Assembly (NCBI RefSeq): GCF_000236865.1
Contig: NZ_HE611015.1
Span: forward strand, 337,521-376,873
Length of the DNA: 39,353 nt
Reading direction: 5' to 3'
Source: Senegalimassilia anaerobia JC110
GTDB taxonomy: Bacteria > Actinomycetota > Coriobacteriia > Coriobacteriales > Eggerthellaceae
Part shown: positions 7,353-17,187 of the stretch, piece after piece
Position numbering within the stretch: the stretch's first letter is position 1
How the letters are laid out: each line of letters opens with the position of its first letter
The notes under the pieces: generated by a model
Databases searched by the model: none
Seen by the model: only the letters and a program-made list of their open reading frames with translations
Told to the model about the DNA's origin: nothing
Made by a program: the position numbers and the translations under genes

Positions 7353-8936
7353 CTACAGCTTCACGTACCAGAGGTTCTTTAGGTCCTCGAGGTTCTCGCG
7401 CAGCTTGGCCAGCACGCTGTCATCGAGTTCGCCTTCGATGTTCATGTAGACGATGGCCTGACCTGCCTCGGGGTCGTTGACGATCTGCATGGTGGTGATG
7501 TTGATGCCGGCGTCGCCGAGGATGGAGCCGATGGTGCCCACGCGGCCGGGGCGGTCCTCATACTGGAAGATGAGCGCCTGCGGACCAGGGGCGATGTCAA
7601 CCTTGTAGCCGAGCAGCGAGATGAGGCGCACGTGCTGATCCTCGCCGGAAAGCGTGCAGCCGATCTCGCGGCCATCGGCGACCACCGTCACCGAAGAGGA
7701 GTACGCACCGGCGGATGCGTGCGCGCCGGTGTCCACGCGGATGCCGTGGCGACGAGCGACGGCCTCGGCGTTGACGGGCGTGACCACCGTTGCCAGGTTC
7801 TTGTAGGAAAGCAGGCCCTGAAGGGTGCCAGCCATAAGGATGGTGGCATCGGCGGGAGCGGCCTTGCCGGACGCAGTGAGCGACAGGCGCTTGGGCACTT
7901 CCCTGCCCAGCTGGGCGAGCATGCTGCCCATCATCTGGCAAGCGGGCACGTACGGGCCCACGGCGTCCATAACCTCGGGCGGCACGGGCGCCATGTTGAG
8001 CGCGGTGGGCACGACGCTGCCCTCAAGGCCGGCAGCGATGTAATCGGCGATCTGCACGCCCGCGCGCCTTTGCGCCTCGTAGGTGTAAGCGCCCAGATGG
8101 GGCGTGAGGATGGCGTTGGGGAATTCATGCAGCGGGCTTTGCGTGCAGGGCTCGTCCTCGAACACGTCGATGCCCGCGGCGCCGATCTTGCCGGCCGCAA
8201 GGAAGTCGGCCAGGGAGTCGATGTTGTAGATGCCGCCGCGCGCCACGTTGACCAGGATGACGCCGTCTTTCATTGCGGCGTACTGCTCGGGGCCGAACAT
8301 GCCGATGGTCTCGTCGGTCTTCGGCAGATGCACCGTGATGAAATCGGCCAGGGGAAGAAGCTCCTCCATGTTGTCGTAAAGCGCCACGCCCAGCTGCTCG
8401 GCGCGCTCGGGGCTGCAGTACGGGTCGTAGCCCACCAGGTGCATGCCGAATGCACGGGCGCGCTCGGCAACCAGGCCGCCGATGCGGCCCAGGCCGAAGA
8501 TGGCCAGCGTCTTCTCATACAGCTCGCTGCCGCAGAACTTGCCGCGGGACCACTCCCCCGCATGCATGCTTGCGTTGGCCTGGGCGGTGTTGCGCGCGCA
8601 GGCCAGCATGAGGCACATGGTCTGCTCGGCGGCCGAAACGATATTGGAAGTGGGGGCATTGCACACGATGATACCGGCTTCGGTCGCAGCCTCGACGTCG
8701 ACGTTGTCCACGCCCACGCCGGCACGGCCGATGATGCGCAGCTTCGAAGCCGCGGCGATGACCTCGCGCGTGACATGCGTGGCGGAGCGCACCACGAGCG
8801 CATCGTAGTCGGGGATGGCCTCGATAAGCTCATCCGTGGACATCTTCAGCTTGACATCGACCTGCAAGCCCTTTTCCGCAAGGCGGTCCAAACCGGCCTG
8901 CGCCAGCTTCTCGGTAACCAGGACCTTCTTCGTCAT
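7353..8936 (-). CDS. serA: D-3-phosphoglycerate dehydrogenase
   Basis: A 527-residue, long-form SerA, first enzyme of serine synthesis (3-phosphoglycerate to 3-phosphohydroxypyruvate, NAD-linked). The NAD-binding segment is IFGLGRIGG near residue 146, catalytic Arg is in NVARGGI, Glu in DVFEDEP and His in TPHLGAYTYEAQ. The usual serine/threonine after GA is a tyrosine here (GAYT). A middle ASB-type domain is followed by a C-terminal ACT domain (ALIFQYEDRPGRVGTIGSILGDAG), which in relatives binds serine. The AGGGTGG before the ATG is somewhat distant (about 10 nt). It has its own terminator; the upstream gene ilvC is separated by 367 nt and another hairpin. Confidence 0.95.
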   Translation of the reverse strand: MTKKVLVTEKLAQAGLDRLAEKGLQVDVKLKMSTDELIEAIPDYDALVVRSATHVTREVIAAASKLRIIGRAGVGVDNVDVEAATEAGIIVCNAPTSNIVSAAEQTMCLMLACARNTAQANASMHAGEWSRGKFCGSELYEKTLAIFGLGRIGGLVAERARAFGMHLVGYDPYCSPERAEQLGVALYDNMEELLPLADFITVHLPKTDETIGMFGPEQYAAMKDGVILVNVARGGIYNIDSLADFLAAGKIGAAGIDVFEDEPCTQSPLHEFPNAILTPHLGAYTYEAQRRAGVQIADYIAAGLEGSVVPTALNMAPVPPEVMDAVGPYVPACQMMGSMLAQLGREVPKRLSLTASGKAAPADATILMAGTLQGLLSYKNLATVVTPVNAEAVARRHGIRVDTGAHASAGAYSSSVTVVADGREIGCTLSGEDQHVRLISLLGYKVDIAPGPQALIFQYEDRPGRVGTIGSILGDAGINITTMQIVNDPEAGQAIVYMNIEGELDDSVLAKLRENLEDLKNLWYVKL

Positions 8937-9205
8937 GCGCTATAACCACCCTTCGTGTTGTGTTCGCATATGACTTCATACTACACAACGCGCGTCGGCG
9001 CGGCGCATCCGAGATGCAAATATCCGGAGAAAGGCCGATAGTCGCGAACGAATGCGCGAAAACCGACTGCGTCGACAAACGCGCGAGGGGTGCCCTGGAC
9101 AGCCAGCCGCGGCATGCGCAAGGCGCTCCGAAACCGCGGCGGCGAACGAACGCGAACGCCGCCAGCTCCTCTATAGGCTTTACCTCAGCATGGCGGCAAA
9201 CAGAG
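8937..9205. other. serA upstream region
   Basis: This gap between serA and the ilvC terminator should hold the serA promoter. I see only a minus-strand TAGTAT (8979-8984) as a weak -10 candidate. A plus-strand frame running through here and antisense to ilvC has no recognisable protein. Confidence 0.35.
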
Positions 9206-9234
9206 AAGGGGCCGGGCAATATGCCCGGCCCCTT
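9206..9234 (-). terminator. Hairpin terminator downstream of ilvC
   Basis: AAGGGGCCGGGC and GCCCGGCCCCTT pair perfectly over 12 bp with a 5-nt loop, 70 nt after the ilvC stop. The following minus-strand sequence CTCTGTTTG has only a short T stretch. Confidence 0.7.
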
Positions 9235-9303
9235 GAGGGAGACCGATTCACGGGATGGCAGGCACCCCGGTACGGCTACACGACCAGAACCGAAGCGTTC
9301 GGG

Positions 9304-10311
9304 TTATTCGGCCTCATCGGACTTGACCCAGGAGAACATGCCGCGGATCTTGGCACCGGTCTTCTCGATCTCGTGGCTGTTGATGGCCTCGCGCTGCTCG
9401 AAGAGCCACTTATGATCGTTCTTGCAATCAGCGACGAACTCGCGGGCGAAGTCGCCGTTCTGGATGCGATGCAGGATCTCCTTCATGGCCTCGCGGGACT
9501 GCTCGTTGATGACCTTCGGGCCGGCGTAGTACTCGCCGTACTCGGCGGTGTTGGAGATGGAGTAGTTCATGAAGTGGATGCCGGACTCGTACATGAGGTC
9601 GACGATCATCTTCATCTCATGGTAGCACTCGAAGTAAGCCAGCTCGGGCGGGTAACCGGCCTCGGTCAGGGTCTCGAAACCGGCCTTCACCAGCTCCACC
9701 AGACCGCCGCACAGGACGGCCTGCTCGCCGAAGAGGTCTTCCTCGGTCTCCTGGGCGAACGTGGCCTTGATGATGCCGGAACGGGCACCGCCGACGCCCC
9801 AGCAGTAGGACATGATGATATCCCAAGCGTCACCGGTGGCGTCCTGGTACACGCAGGCCAGATCCGGCACGCCGGAACCCTCGGTGTACTGACGACGAAC
9901 GATATGGCCCGGGCCCTTCGGGGCGCACATGACGACGTTGACGTCCTCGGGAGCCTTGATGTAGCCGTAGTGGATGTTGAAGCCGTGGGCGAAGGCCAGG
10001 GTGTTGCCGGCCTTCAGGTGGGAAGCAATGTGCTGCTCATAGACCTCGGGCTGCAGCTCGTCGGGAACGAGGATCATGACGATGTCGCCTTCCTCGGCGG
10101 CCTGGTCCATGGTGGTGACCTTCAGACCGGCCTCTTCGGCCTTAGCCCAGCTCTTGGAACCCTCGCGCAGGCCGACGCGCACGTCGACGCCGGAATCCAT
10201 GAGGTTGAGGGCATGGGCATGGCCCTGGGAGCCGTAACCGATGATGGCGACCTTCTTGCCCTGGATGATCTTCGGATCGACGTCGTTTTCGTAGTAGATC
10301 GTAACAGCCAT
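9304..10311 (-). CDS. ilvC: Ketol-acid reductoisomerase, class I
   Basis: A 335-residue class I enzyme that isomerises and reduces acetolactate or acetohydroxybutyrate in valine and isoleucine synthesis, using Mg2+ and NAD(P)H. The Rossmann motif is [15 protein letters not shown] at residues 23-37, and the cofactor-selecting loop is LREGSKSW. Metal ligands lie in the C-terminal knotted domain ([24 protein letters not shown]), and the chain ends near MFSW as in relatives. A TATACT -10 box 38 nt upstream suggests its own promoter apart from the ilvDBN operon. GAAAGGA lies about 10 nt before the ATG. Confidence 0.96.
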   Translation of the reverse strand: MAVTIYYENDVDPKIIQGKKVAIIGYGSQGHAHALNLMDSGVDVRVGLREGSKSWAKAEEAGLKVTTMDQAAEEGDIVMILVPDELQPEVYEQHIASHLKAGNTLAFAHGFNIHYGYIKAPEDVNVVMCAPKGPGHIVRRQYTEGSGVPDLACVYQDATGDAWDIIMSYCWGVGGARSGIIKATFAQETEEDLFGEQAVLCGGLVELVKAGFETLTEAGYPPELAYFECYHEMKMIVDLMYESGIHFMNYSISNTAEYGEYYAGPKVINEQSREAMKEILHRIQNGDFAREFVADCKNDHKWLFEQREAINSHEIEKTGAKIRGMFSWVKSDEAE

Positions 10312-10348
10312 GGTGGTAATTCCTTTCTTCTTGGCTGATGTACCTGGA

Positions 10349-10354
10349 AGTATA
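10349..10354 (-). promoter_or_regulatory. -10 box for ilvC
   Basis: TATACT on the minus strand predicts a transcript start about 30 nt before the ilvC ATG. No matching -35 hexamer is evident at 16-18 nt. Confidence 0.45.
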
Positions 10355-10555
10355 GCGTGTGCGAAATCGCATCAGCGCATGGCAGGCGGCTGCAAAGCGC
10401 ATCGCCCGCATGCCGCATTCGAACCCCGACGGTTAGCGCAGCTCATCGCGCGAACTACGTGCCGGCGGACGTCCGAACATGGCACCTCGCCGATCACGGC
10501 ATCGCCCACATGCGCAGCCTGCGCTGCCACAGCGTACTGCGGGAAGCCATGGCGC

Positions 10556-11041
10556 CTACGATTCCTTGGAGGCACGCGACATGGCGATCTTGCCGGTGCG
10601 TGTGATCTCCTTGATGCCGTATGCGCGGAACAGGTCCTCCATGCCCTTGAGCTTCGACTCGTCGCCCGTGGCCTCGATGGTGAGGCTGGAGCGGCCGACG
10701 TCGACGATCTTGGCGCGGAACACGTTGGCGATCTCGATGATCTCGTTGCGGCGGTCGGGCGCGGCGTTGACCTTGAACAGCACCAGCTCACGCTCGATGG
10801 CGGAGGTATCGGTGAGGTCGGTGATCTTGAACACGCTCACCAGCTTGTTGAGCTGCTTGGTGAGCTGCTCGTACGCCAGCTCGTCGGCCTTCACGATGAT
10901 GGTGATGCGCGACATGGTGGGATCTTCGGTGGGACCGACCGACAGCGAATCGATGTTGAAACCGCGGCGGGAGACCATGCCCGTGACGCGCGAGAGCACG
11001 CCGGGCTTGTTCTCAACCAAAACGGACAGGATGTGCTTCAT
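10556..11041 (-). CDS. ilvN: Acetolactate synthase small (regulatory) subunit
   Basis: A 161-residue regulatory subunit with an N-terminal ACT domain (HILSVLVENKPGVLSRVTGMVSRRGFNIDSLSVGPTED) and a C-terminal ACT-like domain. In relatives it binds valine and restrains the catalytic subunit IlvB. The ATG overlaps the ilvB stop as ATGA and is preceded by GGGGAGT inside the ilvB tail, which fixes the start at 11041 and implies translational coupling. A 26-codon upstream extension in frame is Arg/Gly-rich read-through of ilvB sequence and is rejected. Confidence 0.95.
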   Translation of the reverse strand: MKHILSVLVENKPGVLSRVTGMVSRRGFNIDSLSVGPTEDPTMSRITIIVKADELAYEQLTKQLNKLVSVFKITDLTDTSAIERELVLFKVNAAPDRRNEIIEIANVFRAKIVDVGRSSLTIEATGDESKLKGMEDLFRAYGIKEITRTGKIAMSRASKES

Positions 11042-13002
11042 CGGGACTCCCCTTCCACGTCCGCGTCCTCGGGCTGCTCGCCCTCGCGCGGCCCTTTGTC
11101 TTCGGGATCGCTTTCCCATCGGCCGCCGAACTGCGCATCGATCTTAGCGCAGGGGCTTTTCTCCGGCTCGGGCGCAGGCGCCGGCTGGCCGGGCACGTCG
11201 GTGCGCACCGCGCCGACGGCCACGTCGATGGCGCCGAGCACGTCGGACATCGCCGCGCCGGGGGCCACCATCGGGAACACGTTCTGGTCGTCGGGGATGG
11301 CCACGTCGAGCAGGAAGGGGCCCTCGCAGGCGAGCATCTCGTCAAGCGCGGCGTCGACCTCCTCGGGGGCGGTGATGCGGCGGGACTTCCAGCTGTAGGC
11401 ATCGGCCAGCTTGCAGAAGTCGGGGTTGGCCGACAGCTCCGTGAAGCTATAACGCTCGTTGTAGAACAGCTTCTGCCACTGATGCACCATGCCAAGAGCG
11501 CGGTTGTCCAGGATGAGCACCTTCACCGGCACGCCGTTGATGGCGGCCGTGGCCATCTCCTGGGAGTTCATCTGGAACGATCCGTCGCCGGCGACGCAGA
11601 CCACCTGGTCGTCCGGGCAGCCGAAGGCAGCGCCGATGGCCGCCGGGAAGCCGAAGCCCATGGTGCCCAGGCCACCGGAGGAGATGAACGTGCGCGGCTT
11701 CTCGCGGTCGATGAACTGCGCAGCCCACATCTGATGCTGGCCGACCTCGGTCACCACGATGGAATGCTTAGGGTCGAGCTTGCGCGAGAGCTTCTGCATG
11801 ACCGTCTCAGGCACGATGCGACCGGGGTCTTCCACCAAATCGGAGTGGTAGAACGGGAAGCGACGACGCCACTCGGCGATCTGGGCGAGCCAAGGTGCGG
11901 TGATGGGCTTGGCGCCGGCCTTGGACACCGCCTCGTTGATGCCGGCGAGCACGCCGCGAAGGTCGCCGACGATGGGGATCTGCACCTTGCGGATCTTGCC
12001 GATCTCGGCAGGGTCGATGTCGATGTGGATGACGTCGGCATGCGGGGCAAACTCGGAGAGCTTGCCCGTCACGCGATCGGAGAAGCGCGCACCGCATGCG
12101 ATGATGAGGTCGGACTCGGTCATGGCGAGGTTGGCGTACTTCGAGCCATGCATGCCCACGGGACCGATGTTGAGCGGGTTGGAAGCAGGGAACGCTCCCT
12201 TGCCCATAAGCGTGGTGACCACGGGCAGCTGCAGCGCGTTGGCCAGCTCGACCAGCTCATCGGCGGCACCGGAGCTGATCACGCCGCCGCCGACGTAGAG
12301 CACGGGGCGCTCGGCGCGCTGGATGCGCTGGACCGCCGCGCGGATCTGCTTGGCGTTGCCGCGATAGGTGGGGCGATACGAGGGCAGGTTGACCTTATCG
12401 GGATAGTTGAACACCATCTTCTCCGACAGGATATCGGAGGGAATGTCGATCAGCACCGGGCCGGGACGGCCGGATGCGGCGATATGGAACGCCTCGCGGA
12501 AGGTGGACGTCAGCTCATCGGTGGACTGCAACAGGAAGGAGTGCTTGACCACGGGCATGGTGATTCCCACGATGTCGGACTCCTGGAAGCTGTCGGTGCC
12601 GATGACGCCGCGGGGCACCTGGCCGGTGATGACCACGAGCGGAACACTGTCCATATAGGCGGTTGCGATGCCGGTAACGGTGTTGGTGGCGCCGGGGCCG
12701 GAGGTGACGATGACCACGCCGACGTTGCCCGTGGCGCGCGCATAGCCATCGGCCTCGTGCACCGCGCCCTGCTCGTGACGCGAGAGCACATGGTGTAGCT
12801 GCTTGCTGTCGTAGAGCGCGTCGTAGATCTTGATGGCCTGGCCGCCCGGATAGCCGAAGACCAGGTCGACGCCCTCGGCCTCGAGCGAGGCCACCACGGC
12901 CTGCGCGCCGATCATCTCTTCGCCCTGTTTGGGGTTTTTGCTGCCCAGACCGCGGGGCTGGCCTGCGGTGGACGCGTGCTTATCGTGCTTGCGTTCGCTC
13001 AT
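11038..13002 (-). CDS. ilvB: Acetolactate synthase large (catalytic) subunit
   Basis: A 654-residue ThDP enzyme making 2-acetolactate and 2-aceto-2-hydroxybutyrate. The catalytic glutamate is E77 in [17 protein letters not shown]; the FAD region follows, and the ThDP motif is [11 protein letters not shown] near residue 490. Relatives are usually 560-600 residues. The excess is an N-terminal extension of about 29 residues and an acidic, proline-rich C-terminal tail of about 55 residues (from [15 protein letters not shown]) with no family counterpart I know. It starts in a 4-nt ATGA overlap with ilvD; a second start at residue 30 (MIGAQAVV) remains possible. It is coupled in the same way to ilvN. 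Confidence 0.95.
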   Translation of the reverse strand: MSERKHDKHASTAGQPRGLGSKNPKQGEEMIGAQAVVASLEAEGVDLVFGYPGGQAIKIYDALYDSKQLHHVLSRHEQGAVHEADGYARATGNVGVVIVTSGPGATNTVTGIATAYMDSVPLVVITGQVPRGVIGTDSFQESDIVGITMPVVKHSFLLQSTDELTSTFREAFHIAASGRPGPVLIDIPSDILSEKMVFNYPDKVNLPSYRPTYRGNAKQIRAAVQRIQRAERPVLYVGGGVISSGAADELVELANALQLPVVTTLMGKGAFPASNPLNIGPVGMHGSKYANLAMTESDLIIACGARFSDRVTGKLSEFAPHADVIHIDIDPAEIGKIRKVQIPIVGDLRGVLAGINEAVSKAGAKPITAPWLAQIAEWRRRFPFYHSDLVEDPGRIVPETVMQKLSRKLDPKHSIVVTEVGQHQMWAAQFIDREKPRTFISSGGLGTMGFGFPAAIGAAFGCPDDQVVCVAGDGSFQMNSQEMATAAINGVPVKVLILDNRALGMVHQWQKLFYNERYSFTELSANPDFCKLADAYSWKSRRITAPEEVDAALDEMLACEGPFLLDVAIPDDQNVFPMVAPGAAMSDVLGAIDVAVGAVRTDVPGQPAPAPEPEKSPCAKIDAQFGGRWESDPEDKGPREGEQPEDADVEGESR

Positions 13003-14675
13003 GACACATACGCTCCCTTGTCTGCGGAGGAAACCAGCTTGGCGTACTTGGCCAGCACGCCGTGGTTATGCTTGGGCGCCGGCGCGACGAAGGCCGCACG
13101 GCGGGCAGCCAGCTCGTCATCATCGACGTGCAGCGTGATGGCGCCGCCCTCGATGTCGACGGTGATCCGGTCGCCGTCCTGAATCAGCGCGATCGGGCCG
13201 CCGGCTGCGGCCTCGGGGCTGATGTGGCCGACGCACGGGCCCTTGGAGGCGCCGGAGAAGCGGCCGTCGGTGAGCAGGGCCACCGACTTGGAAAGGCCCA
13301 TGCCCACGATGGCGCTGGTGGGCATGAGCATCTCGCGCATGCCCGGGCCGCCGGCGGGACCTTCATAGCGGATGACCACTACGTCGCCGGGGTTGATCTT
13401 ACCGGCGAAGATGGCCTCGCATGCCTGCTCCTCGGAGTCAAAGCAGCGGGCAGGGCCGGTATGCGTGAGCATGGACGGGTCGACCGCCGACTTCTTCACG
13501 ATGCCGCCGTTGGGGGCCACGTTGCCGTGGAGCACGCGCAGGGCGCCCACCTTGGAGAAGGGGTTGTCGTACGTGCGGCACACCTCGCCGTCAGCGGGCT
13601 TGGTGCAGTTAGCCAGGTACTCGTCCATGGTGCCCATGACCGTGAGCGCGCTGCGGTCGAGCAGGCCGGCTTCGCCCAGCTCGTGCATGACCACCGGCAC
13701 GCCGCCGACGACATACAGGTCGATGAGCGGACGCGGGCCGGAAGGCTGCAGCTTCACCAGGTGCGGGGTGCGCGCGCTTGCGGCGTCCCAATCGTCCATG
13801 GTGATGGGATGGCCCGCCTCCTGGGCGATGGCGGTGAGGTGCAGCACCGTGTTCGTGGAACCGCCGAAGGCCATATCGCATTCCATGGCGTTATGGATGG
13901 CGGCCTCCGTGATGATGTCCTTGATGCAGATGCCCTTCTCCAGAAGCTCCATGACCTTCATGCCGGCATGCTTGGCAAGACGCAGGCGCTCGGAGTACAC
14001 GGCGGGGATGGTGCCGTTGCCGGGAAGCGCGATGCCCAGGGCCTCGCACAGGCAGTTCATGGAGTTGGCAGTGAACATGCCGGAGCAGGATCCGCAGGTG
14101 GGGCACGCGGTGTCCTCGAAGTACTTGAGCTCCTCTTCGGTCATGGTGCCGGCGGCAACCTGGCCGGCGCCGTCGAAGAGCGTGTTCAGGTCGGTGGTGA
14201 CGCCCTGCGAGCACCCGGGCTGATGGCCGGGGAGCATGGGACCGCCGGAGACGAACACCGTGGGGATGTTCACGCGCAACGCGCCGAGCAGCATGCCGGG
14301 GACGATCTTGTCGCAGTTGGGGATGCACACGGCCGCATCGAAGGCATGGCCCTGGACGGCGCACTCGAAGCTGTCGGCGATGGCTTCGCGCGACACGAGC
14401 GAGTAGTGCATGCCGTCGTGGTTCATGGCGATGCCGTCGCACACGCCGATGGTGGAGATCTCAAACGGCACGCCGCCGGCCATGTAGATGCCGGCCTTCA
14501 CGGCTTCGCAGATCTTATCGAGGTTGTTGTGACCGGGGATGATGTCGTTGCGGGAGTTGAACACCGCGACAAGCGGGCGCTTCAGCTCCTCGTCGGTCAG
14601 GCCGTCGGCCTTGAGCAGGCTGCGGTGAGGGGCGCGCGGAATGCCGCATCTGACGGCGTCGCTGCGAAGTTGCAT
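12999..14675 (-). CDS. ilvD: Dihydroxy-acid dehydratase
   Basis: A 558-residue Fe-S dehydratase for the penultimate step of valine and isoleucine synthesis. Cluster cysteines are in CIPNCDK and [19 protein letters not shown], and the C-terminal domain has [19 protein letters not shown]. The start [11 protein letters not shown] at 14675 is followed by homology ([15 protein letters not shown]) and preceded by GAAGAAGGAAGAAGG; the 42 codons upstream belong to the leader. It is first in the ilvD-ilvB-ilvN unit behind a T-box-like leader. Confidence 0.96.
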   Translation of the reverse strand: MQLRSDAVRCGIPRAPHRSLLKADGLTDEELKRPLVAVFNSRNDIIPGHNNLDKICEAVKAGIYMAGGVPFEISTIGVCDGIAMNHDGMHYSLVSREAIADSFECAVQGHAFDAAVCIPNCDKIVPGMLLGALRVNIPTVFVSGGPMLPGHQPGCSQGVTTDLNTLFDGAGQVAAGTMTEEELKYFEDTACPTCGSCSGMFTANSMNCLCEALGIALPGNGTIPAVYSERLRLAKHAGMKVMELLEKGICIKDIITEAAIHNAMECDMAFGGSTNTVLHLTAIAQEAGHPITMDDWDAASARTPHLVKLQPSGPRPLIDLYVVGGVPVVMHELGEAGLLDRSALTVMGTMDEYLANCTKPADGEVCRTYDNPFSKVGALRVLHGNVAPNGGIVKKSAVDPSMLTHTGPARCFDSEEQACEAIFAGKINPGDVVVIRYEGPAGGPGMREMLMPTSAIVGMGLSKSVALLTDGRFSGASKGPCVGHISPEAAAGGPIALIQDGDRITVDIEGGAITLHVDDDELAARRAAFVAPAPKHNHGVLAKYAKLVSSADKGAYVS

Positions 14676-14712
14676 GCCAATCCTTCTTCCTTCTTCTGCC
14701 CTTGTGGGGCAT

Positions 14713-14746
14713 AAAAAAAATCCTGCTGCAAGCAACCTGCACCAGG
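14713..14746 (-). terminator. Leader terminator upstream of ilvD
   Basis: On the minus strand CCTG-G-TGCA and TGCA-G-CAGG pair with one G/G mismatch around a 7-nt loop and are followed by A and eight T residues. Its 5' arm contains TGGT, the sequence expected to pair with a tRNA acceptor end in a T-box antiterminator. Confidence 0.75.
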
Positions 14747-14982
14747 ACCTCAAAAGAGAAGGCATACGCATGAACGCATATGCGACGCATAACGGAGTCA
14801 CCGGTTCAGATTACTTGCACCGGCCTTGCGCGAATGTTCCTCGCCTGGGGCCGAGCGTTCGTCAGAACTGCTCGGAGGGGTGTTCAAGCCCGCCCAACAC
14901 CGGCTTGCAGCAACCGCCGGCTTTCTTGAAGATGGGTTCGTCTCTACTATCCTCGTCAACGCATTTCGTTTATGAACTTGTG
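14713..14982 (-). ncRNA. T-box-like leader RNA controlling ilvDBN
   Basis: The 5' part has the T-box stem I marks in order: a GACGAGGATAGTAGAG start containing the AGTA loop-E strand (14948-14945), AGAAAG bulge (14926-14921), and the GCCGG-CGGTTGCTGCAAG-CCGG apical loop (14921-14900), then GAACACC (14885-14879) in the specifier position. GCGTT (14962-14958) and AACGC (14859-14855) can close the stem. A GCATATGCG-TTCA-TGCGTATGC hairpin (14783-14762) fits stem III, followed by the terminator. In T-boxes uncharged tRNA binding prevents termination. Branched-chain aminoacyl-tRNA sensing is expected from the genes, but the specifier triplet is not clearly Ile, Val or Leu. Confidence 0.75.
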
Positions 14983-14988
14983 GCCGTT

Positions 14989-15016
14989 AGTATAGCGCCG
15001 ACCCTGAGGATGGCAA
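14989..15016 (-). promoter_or_regulatory. Promoter of the ilvDBN leader
   Basis: TTGCCA (15016-15011), a 16-nt spacer and TATACT (14994-14989) form the best full promoter in the window. It predicts a transcript start near 14982, about 20 nt before stem I of the T-box-like leader. Confidence 0.7.
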
Positions 15017-15153
15017 CCGTTTCTCATCAATTATTTTCAAAATGCGGACGAAGCGTCGAAATTGACCGGATTGCGGCACGTCGAACGTGCGAAGATGCAG
15101 GTAACAGGGACGGACTCGCCGCCCAAGCCGAAAGCCGCACAAGGAGGCCTCGC

Positions 15154-15738
15154 ATGAACAGCCATGAGAACCTGGTACCCGCCGAAGGGTATCGCCACGT
15201 GAAAATGCATCCCGAGGCGCGAGTAGCGCTGAACGCCACCGTTATCGGCGACGTCGAGCTGGCGCGCGACGCCACCGTGCTACCCGAGGCCGCGATCCGA
15301 GCCGATTACGGCGAACGGATCGTCATCGGCGAGGGCAGCGACGTGCAGGAGGGATGCAGCCTGCACGTCGACGCGGGTTTCCCGCTGACGGTAGGCCGCA
15401 ACGTGATCATCGGCCACAACGCCACCGTGCACGGGTGCACCGTCGAGGACGGCGTGCTCATCGGCATGGGGGCCATCGTGATGAACGGCGTGCACGTGGG
15501 CAAGGAGGCGCTCATCGGGGCCGGGGCGCTGGTGCCCGAGGGCCGCGAGGTGCCGCCCCGGGCCGTCATGGTGGGCGTTCCCGCCAAGCAGATCCGCACG
15601 CTCACCGACGAGGAGGTTGCCCAGAACGCCGCCGATGCAGCCCTGTACGTGGAGATCGGAAAGCAGATGGAGCGCGACGGCATCGCGGCCGCCGGAGCGA
15701 ACATGCCGCGAAACATCCCCGCCATCGGCATCGAGTAA
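15154..15738 (+). CDS. Gamma-carbonic-anhydrase-like hexapeptide-repeat protein
   Basis: A 194-residue left-handed beta-helix protein of the YrdA/PaaY/CaiE group. Hexapeptide repeats run from about residue 20 to 145 (ATVIGDVELARDATVLPEA through VLIGMGAIVMNGVHVG). The three histidines that bind zinc in the family are present in SLHVDAG and in GHNATVHGC. Activity could be carbonic anhydrase or an acyl-CoA-linked role; many members are inactive as anhydrases. A C-terminal helix follows (EEVAQNAADAALYVEIGKQ). AAGGAGG six bases upstream fixes the ATG at 15154. It is a single-gene unit, divergent from ilvD and convergent with prmC. Confidence 0.85.
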   Translation: MNSHENLVPAEGYRHVKMHPEARVALNATVIGDVELARDATVLPEAAIRADYGERIVIGEGSDVQEGCSLHVDAGFPLTVGRNVIIGHNATVHGCTVEDGVLIGMGAIVMNGVHVGKEALIGAGALVPEGREVPPRAVMVGVPAKQIRTLTDEEVAQNAADAALYVEIGKQMERDGIAAAGANMPRNIPAIGIE

Positions 15739-15778
15739 ACAGCCTGACATCCCAGCAGCGCGCGTGTGGGCGAACAGA

Positions 15779-15819
15779 GGCACGGAGGCGTGCTCTCATT
15801 GCGAACGCACCTCCGTGCC
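15779..15819 (+). terminator. Hairpin after the gamma-carbonic-anhydrase gene
   Basis: GGCACGGAGG pairs with CCTCCGTGCC across a 21-nt loop, 40 nt after the stop. No T-run follows, so it may be an mRNA 3' structure ahead of the stronger terminator at 15881. Confidence 0.4.
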
Positions 15820-15880
15820 CCATTCACCTAGGGGTCGAATAATCCGCCCCCCGTTCACCCACCCCCCGTTCAAACGCAGT

Positions 15881-15918
15881 ACGGCCTCGTTTCCCAGTCC
15901 GGGAAACGAGGCCGTTTC
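15881..15918. terminator. Convergent terminator between gamma-CA gene and prmC
   Basis: ACGGCCTCGTTTCCC pairs perfectly with GGGAAACGAGGCCGT around AGTCC and is followed on the plus strand by TTTCGTT. It lies 61 nt beyond the prmC stop on the other strand. Confidence 0.8.
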
Positions 15919-15978
15919 GTTCGGTGCTTCAAGCGATTTGCGGCACTTCAAGTTGTTCAGCAGAATGCGGTTACCGGT

Positions 15979-17073
15979 TTACACCGGCTTGACGCCTGTG
16001 AGCACGCGAGGCCTGCCGGCCAGGTCGTCGACGATGCGCACCTGATGAAAACCCGCTTGCCGCGCCAACTCCGCCGCAGCATCAAGGCAAGTCTCGTGCA
16101 GCTCGAAGGCGAAACCGCCCCCGGGGCGAAGCGCCGCCGCCGTCCAAGGCAGCAGACGGCGAAGGATATCGTTGCCGTCGGCGCCGCCGTCCAAGGCGAG
16201 CGCGGGTTCGAAATCGGCCACTTCCCGAGGTATCTCGGCAAGCACCGCCGTGGGAACATAGGGAGGGTTGGATACCACTAAATCGAGCCGGCCCATAGCG
16301 GCGGCGGGCACCGGCGACCCAAGGTCGCCCTGCTCGATGCGAACGCGGTCGGAAAGCCCCAACTCGGCGGCGTTGTCCTTAGCAAGCGCCACCGCCTCGG
16401 GCACGATATCGGTTGCGATGACGCGGGTATCAGGACGCTCGTAGGCCACCGAGCACGCGATGCACCCGCTTCCCGTGCAGATATCGGCGACCAGCAAGGG
16501 TCGGGGCTTTGCGACCGCGGAACCATCGGGGCGATCGCAGCCATCGCCGTTGCCTTGATCTTGCTGAGCATCCAAGTAAGCGCTAATGGCTTGCTGGGAG
16601 CGCTTCAATGTCTCCGACGCGTCGACGTCCGAGCCGTCCTGCGCAGCCTCGGCCGCAGCTGCCTCGGCAGCGATGAGCGCATCGCCTTCCCAAGCGTCGA
16701 TGGTGCTGTCAAGCGCAACGCGCCGGTGCGCCGCGGGCAGAAGCGAGAGCGCCTCGCTGACGAGCACCTCGGTTTCGGGGCGCGGGATGAGCACGCCCGG
16801 GCGCACCTTCACCTGGATGTGCCTGAAAGCCGCGTACCCGGTGATGTACTGCAACGGCTCGCCCTTGCCGCGACGCGTGACGTAGCCGCGCAGGATATCG
16901 CGCTCCTCAAGGGACAAGGGGCGATCGAAGCTGACATAGAGCTGGATGCGGGACATGTCGCAAGCCTCCGACAGCAGCCACTCGGCCGAAAGGCGCGGAT
17001 TCTCGTCGCCTTTGCGCTCAAGATAGCCGACCGTCCAATCGAGCGCGGCCTTGATCGTCCACATATCGCCCAT
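15979..17073 (-). CDS. prmC: Peptide chain release factor N5-glutamine methyltransferase
   Basis: A 364-residue enzyme that methylates the GGQ glutamine of release factors; it lies directly downstream of prfA, its substrate gene. The N-terminal helical domain ends with GVLIPRPETEVLV, the SAM site is ADICTGSGCIACSVA and the catalytic motif is VVSNPPYVP (N269-Y272). Relatives are about 280 residues; the excess is an Ala/Asp/Gln-rich insert at about residues 113-190, between the N-domain and the methyltransferase core. The ATG at 17073 has AAGGAAACGGAAC before it. Longer in-frame upstream sequence overlaps prfA and is not used. Confidence 0.93.
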   Translation of the reverse strand: MGDMWTIKAALDWTVGYLERKGDENPRLSAEWLLSEACDMSRIQLYVSFDRPLSLEERDILRGYVTRRGKGEPLQYITGYAAFRHIQVKVRPGVLIPRPETEVLVSEALSLLPAAHRRVALDSTIDAWEGDALIAAEAAAAEAAQDGSDVDASETLKRSQQAISAYLDAQQDQGNGDGCDRPDGSAVAKPRPLLVADICTGSGCIACSVAYERPDTRVIATDIVPEAVALAKDNAAELGLSDRVRIEQGDLGSPVPAAAMGRLDLVVSNPPYVPTAVLAEIPREVADFEPALALDGGADGNDILRRLLPWTAAALRPGGGFAFELHETCLDAAAELARQAGFHQVRIVDDLAGRPRVLTGVKPV

Positions 17074-17187
17074 GTTCCGTTTCCTTCGCCTTCCATCGAG
17101 CCCATGCCCGCTCCGCCCGCAAACAAACGCCTGCGACGCGAAGCCATATCCGCAAGGCCGGCAATCAAACCGACCAGCGCAAAACAA

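Noticed and set aside
13062-14714. Long plus-strand open frame antisense to ilvD, and similar ones over ilvB, serA, ilvC and fixB
   Set aside because: Compositions are Gly/Ala/His/Leu-rich reverse translations of the real genes, without ribosome sites or motifs.
15847-15872. Direct repeat CCCCCCGTTCA in the gamma-CA/prmC gap
   Set aside because: Two short copies with C-runs, probably slippage; nothing ties them to a function.
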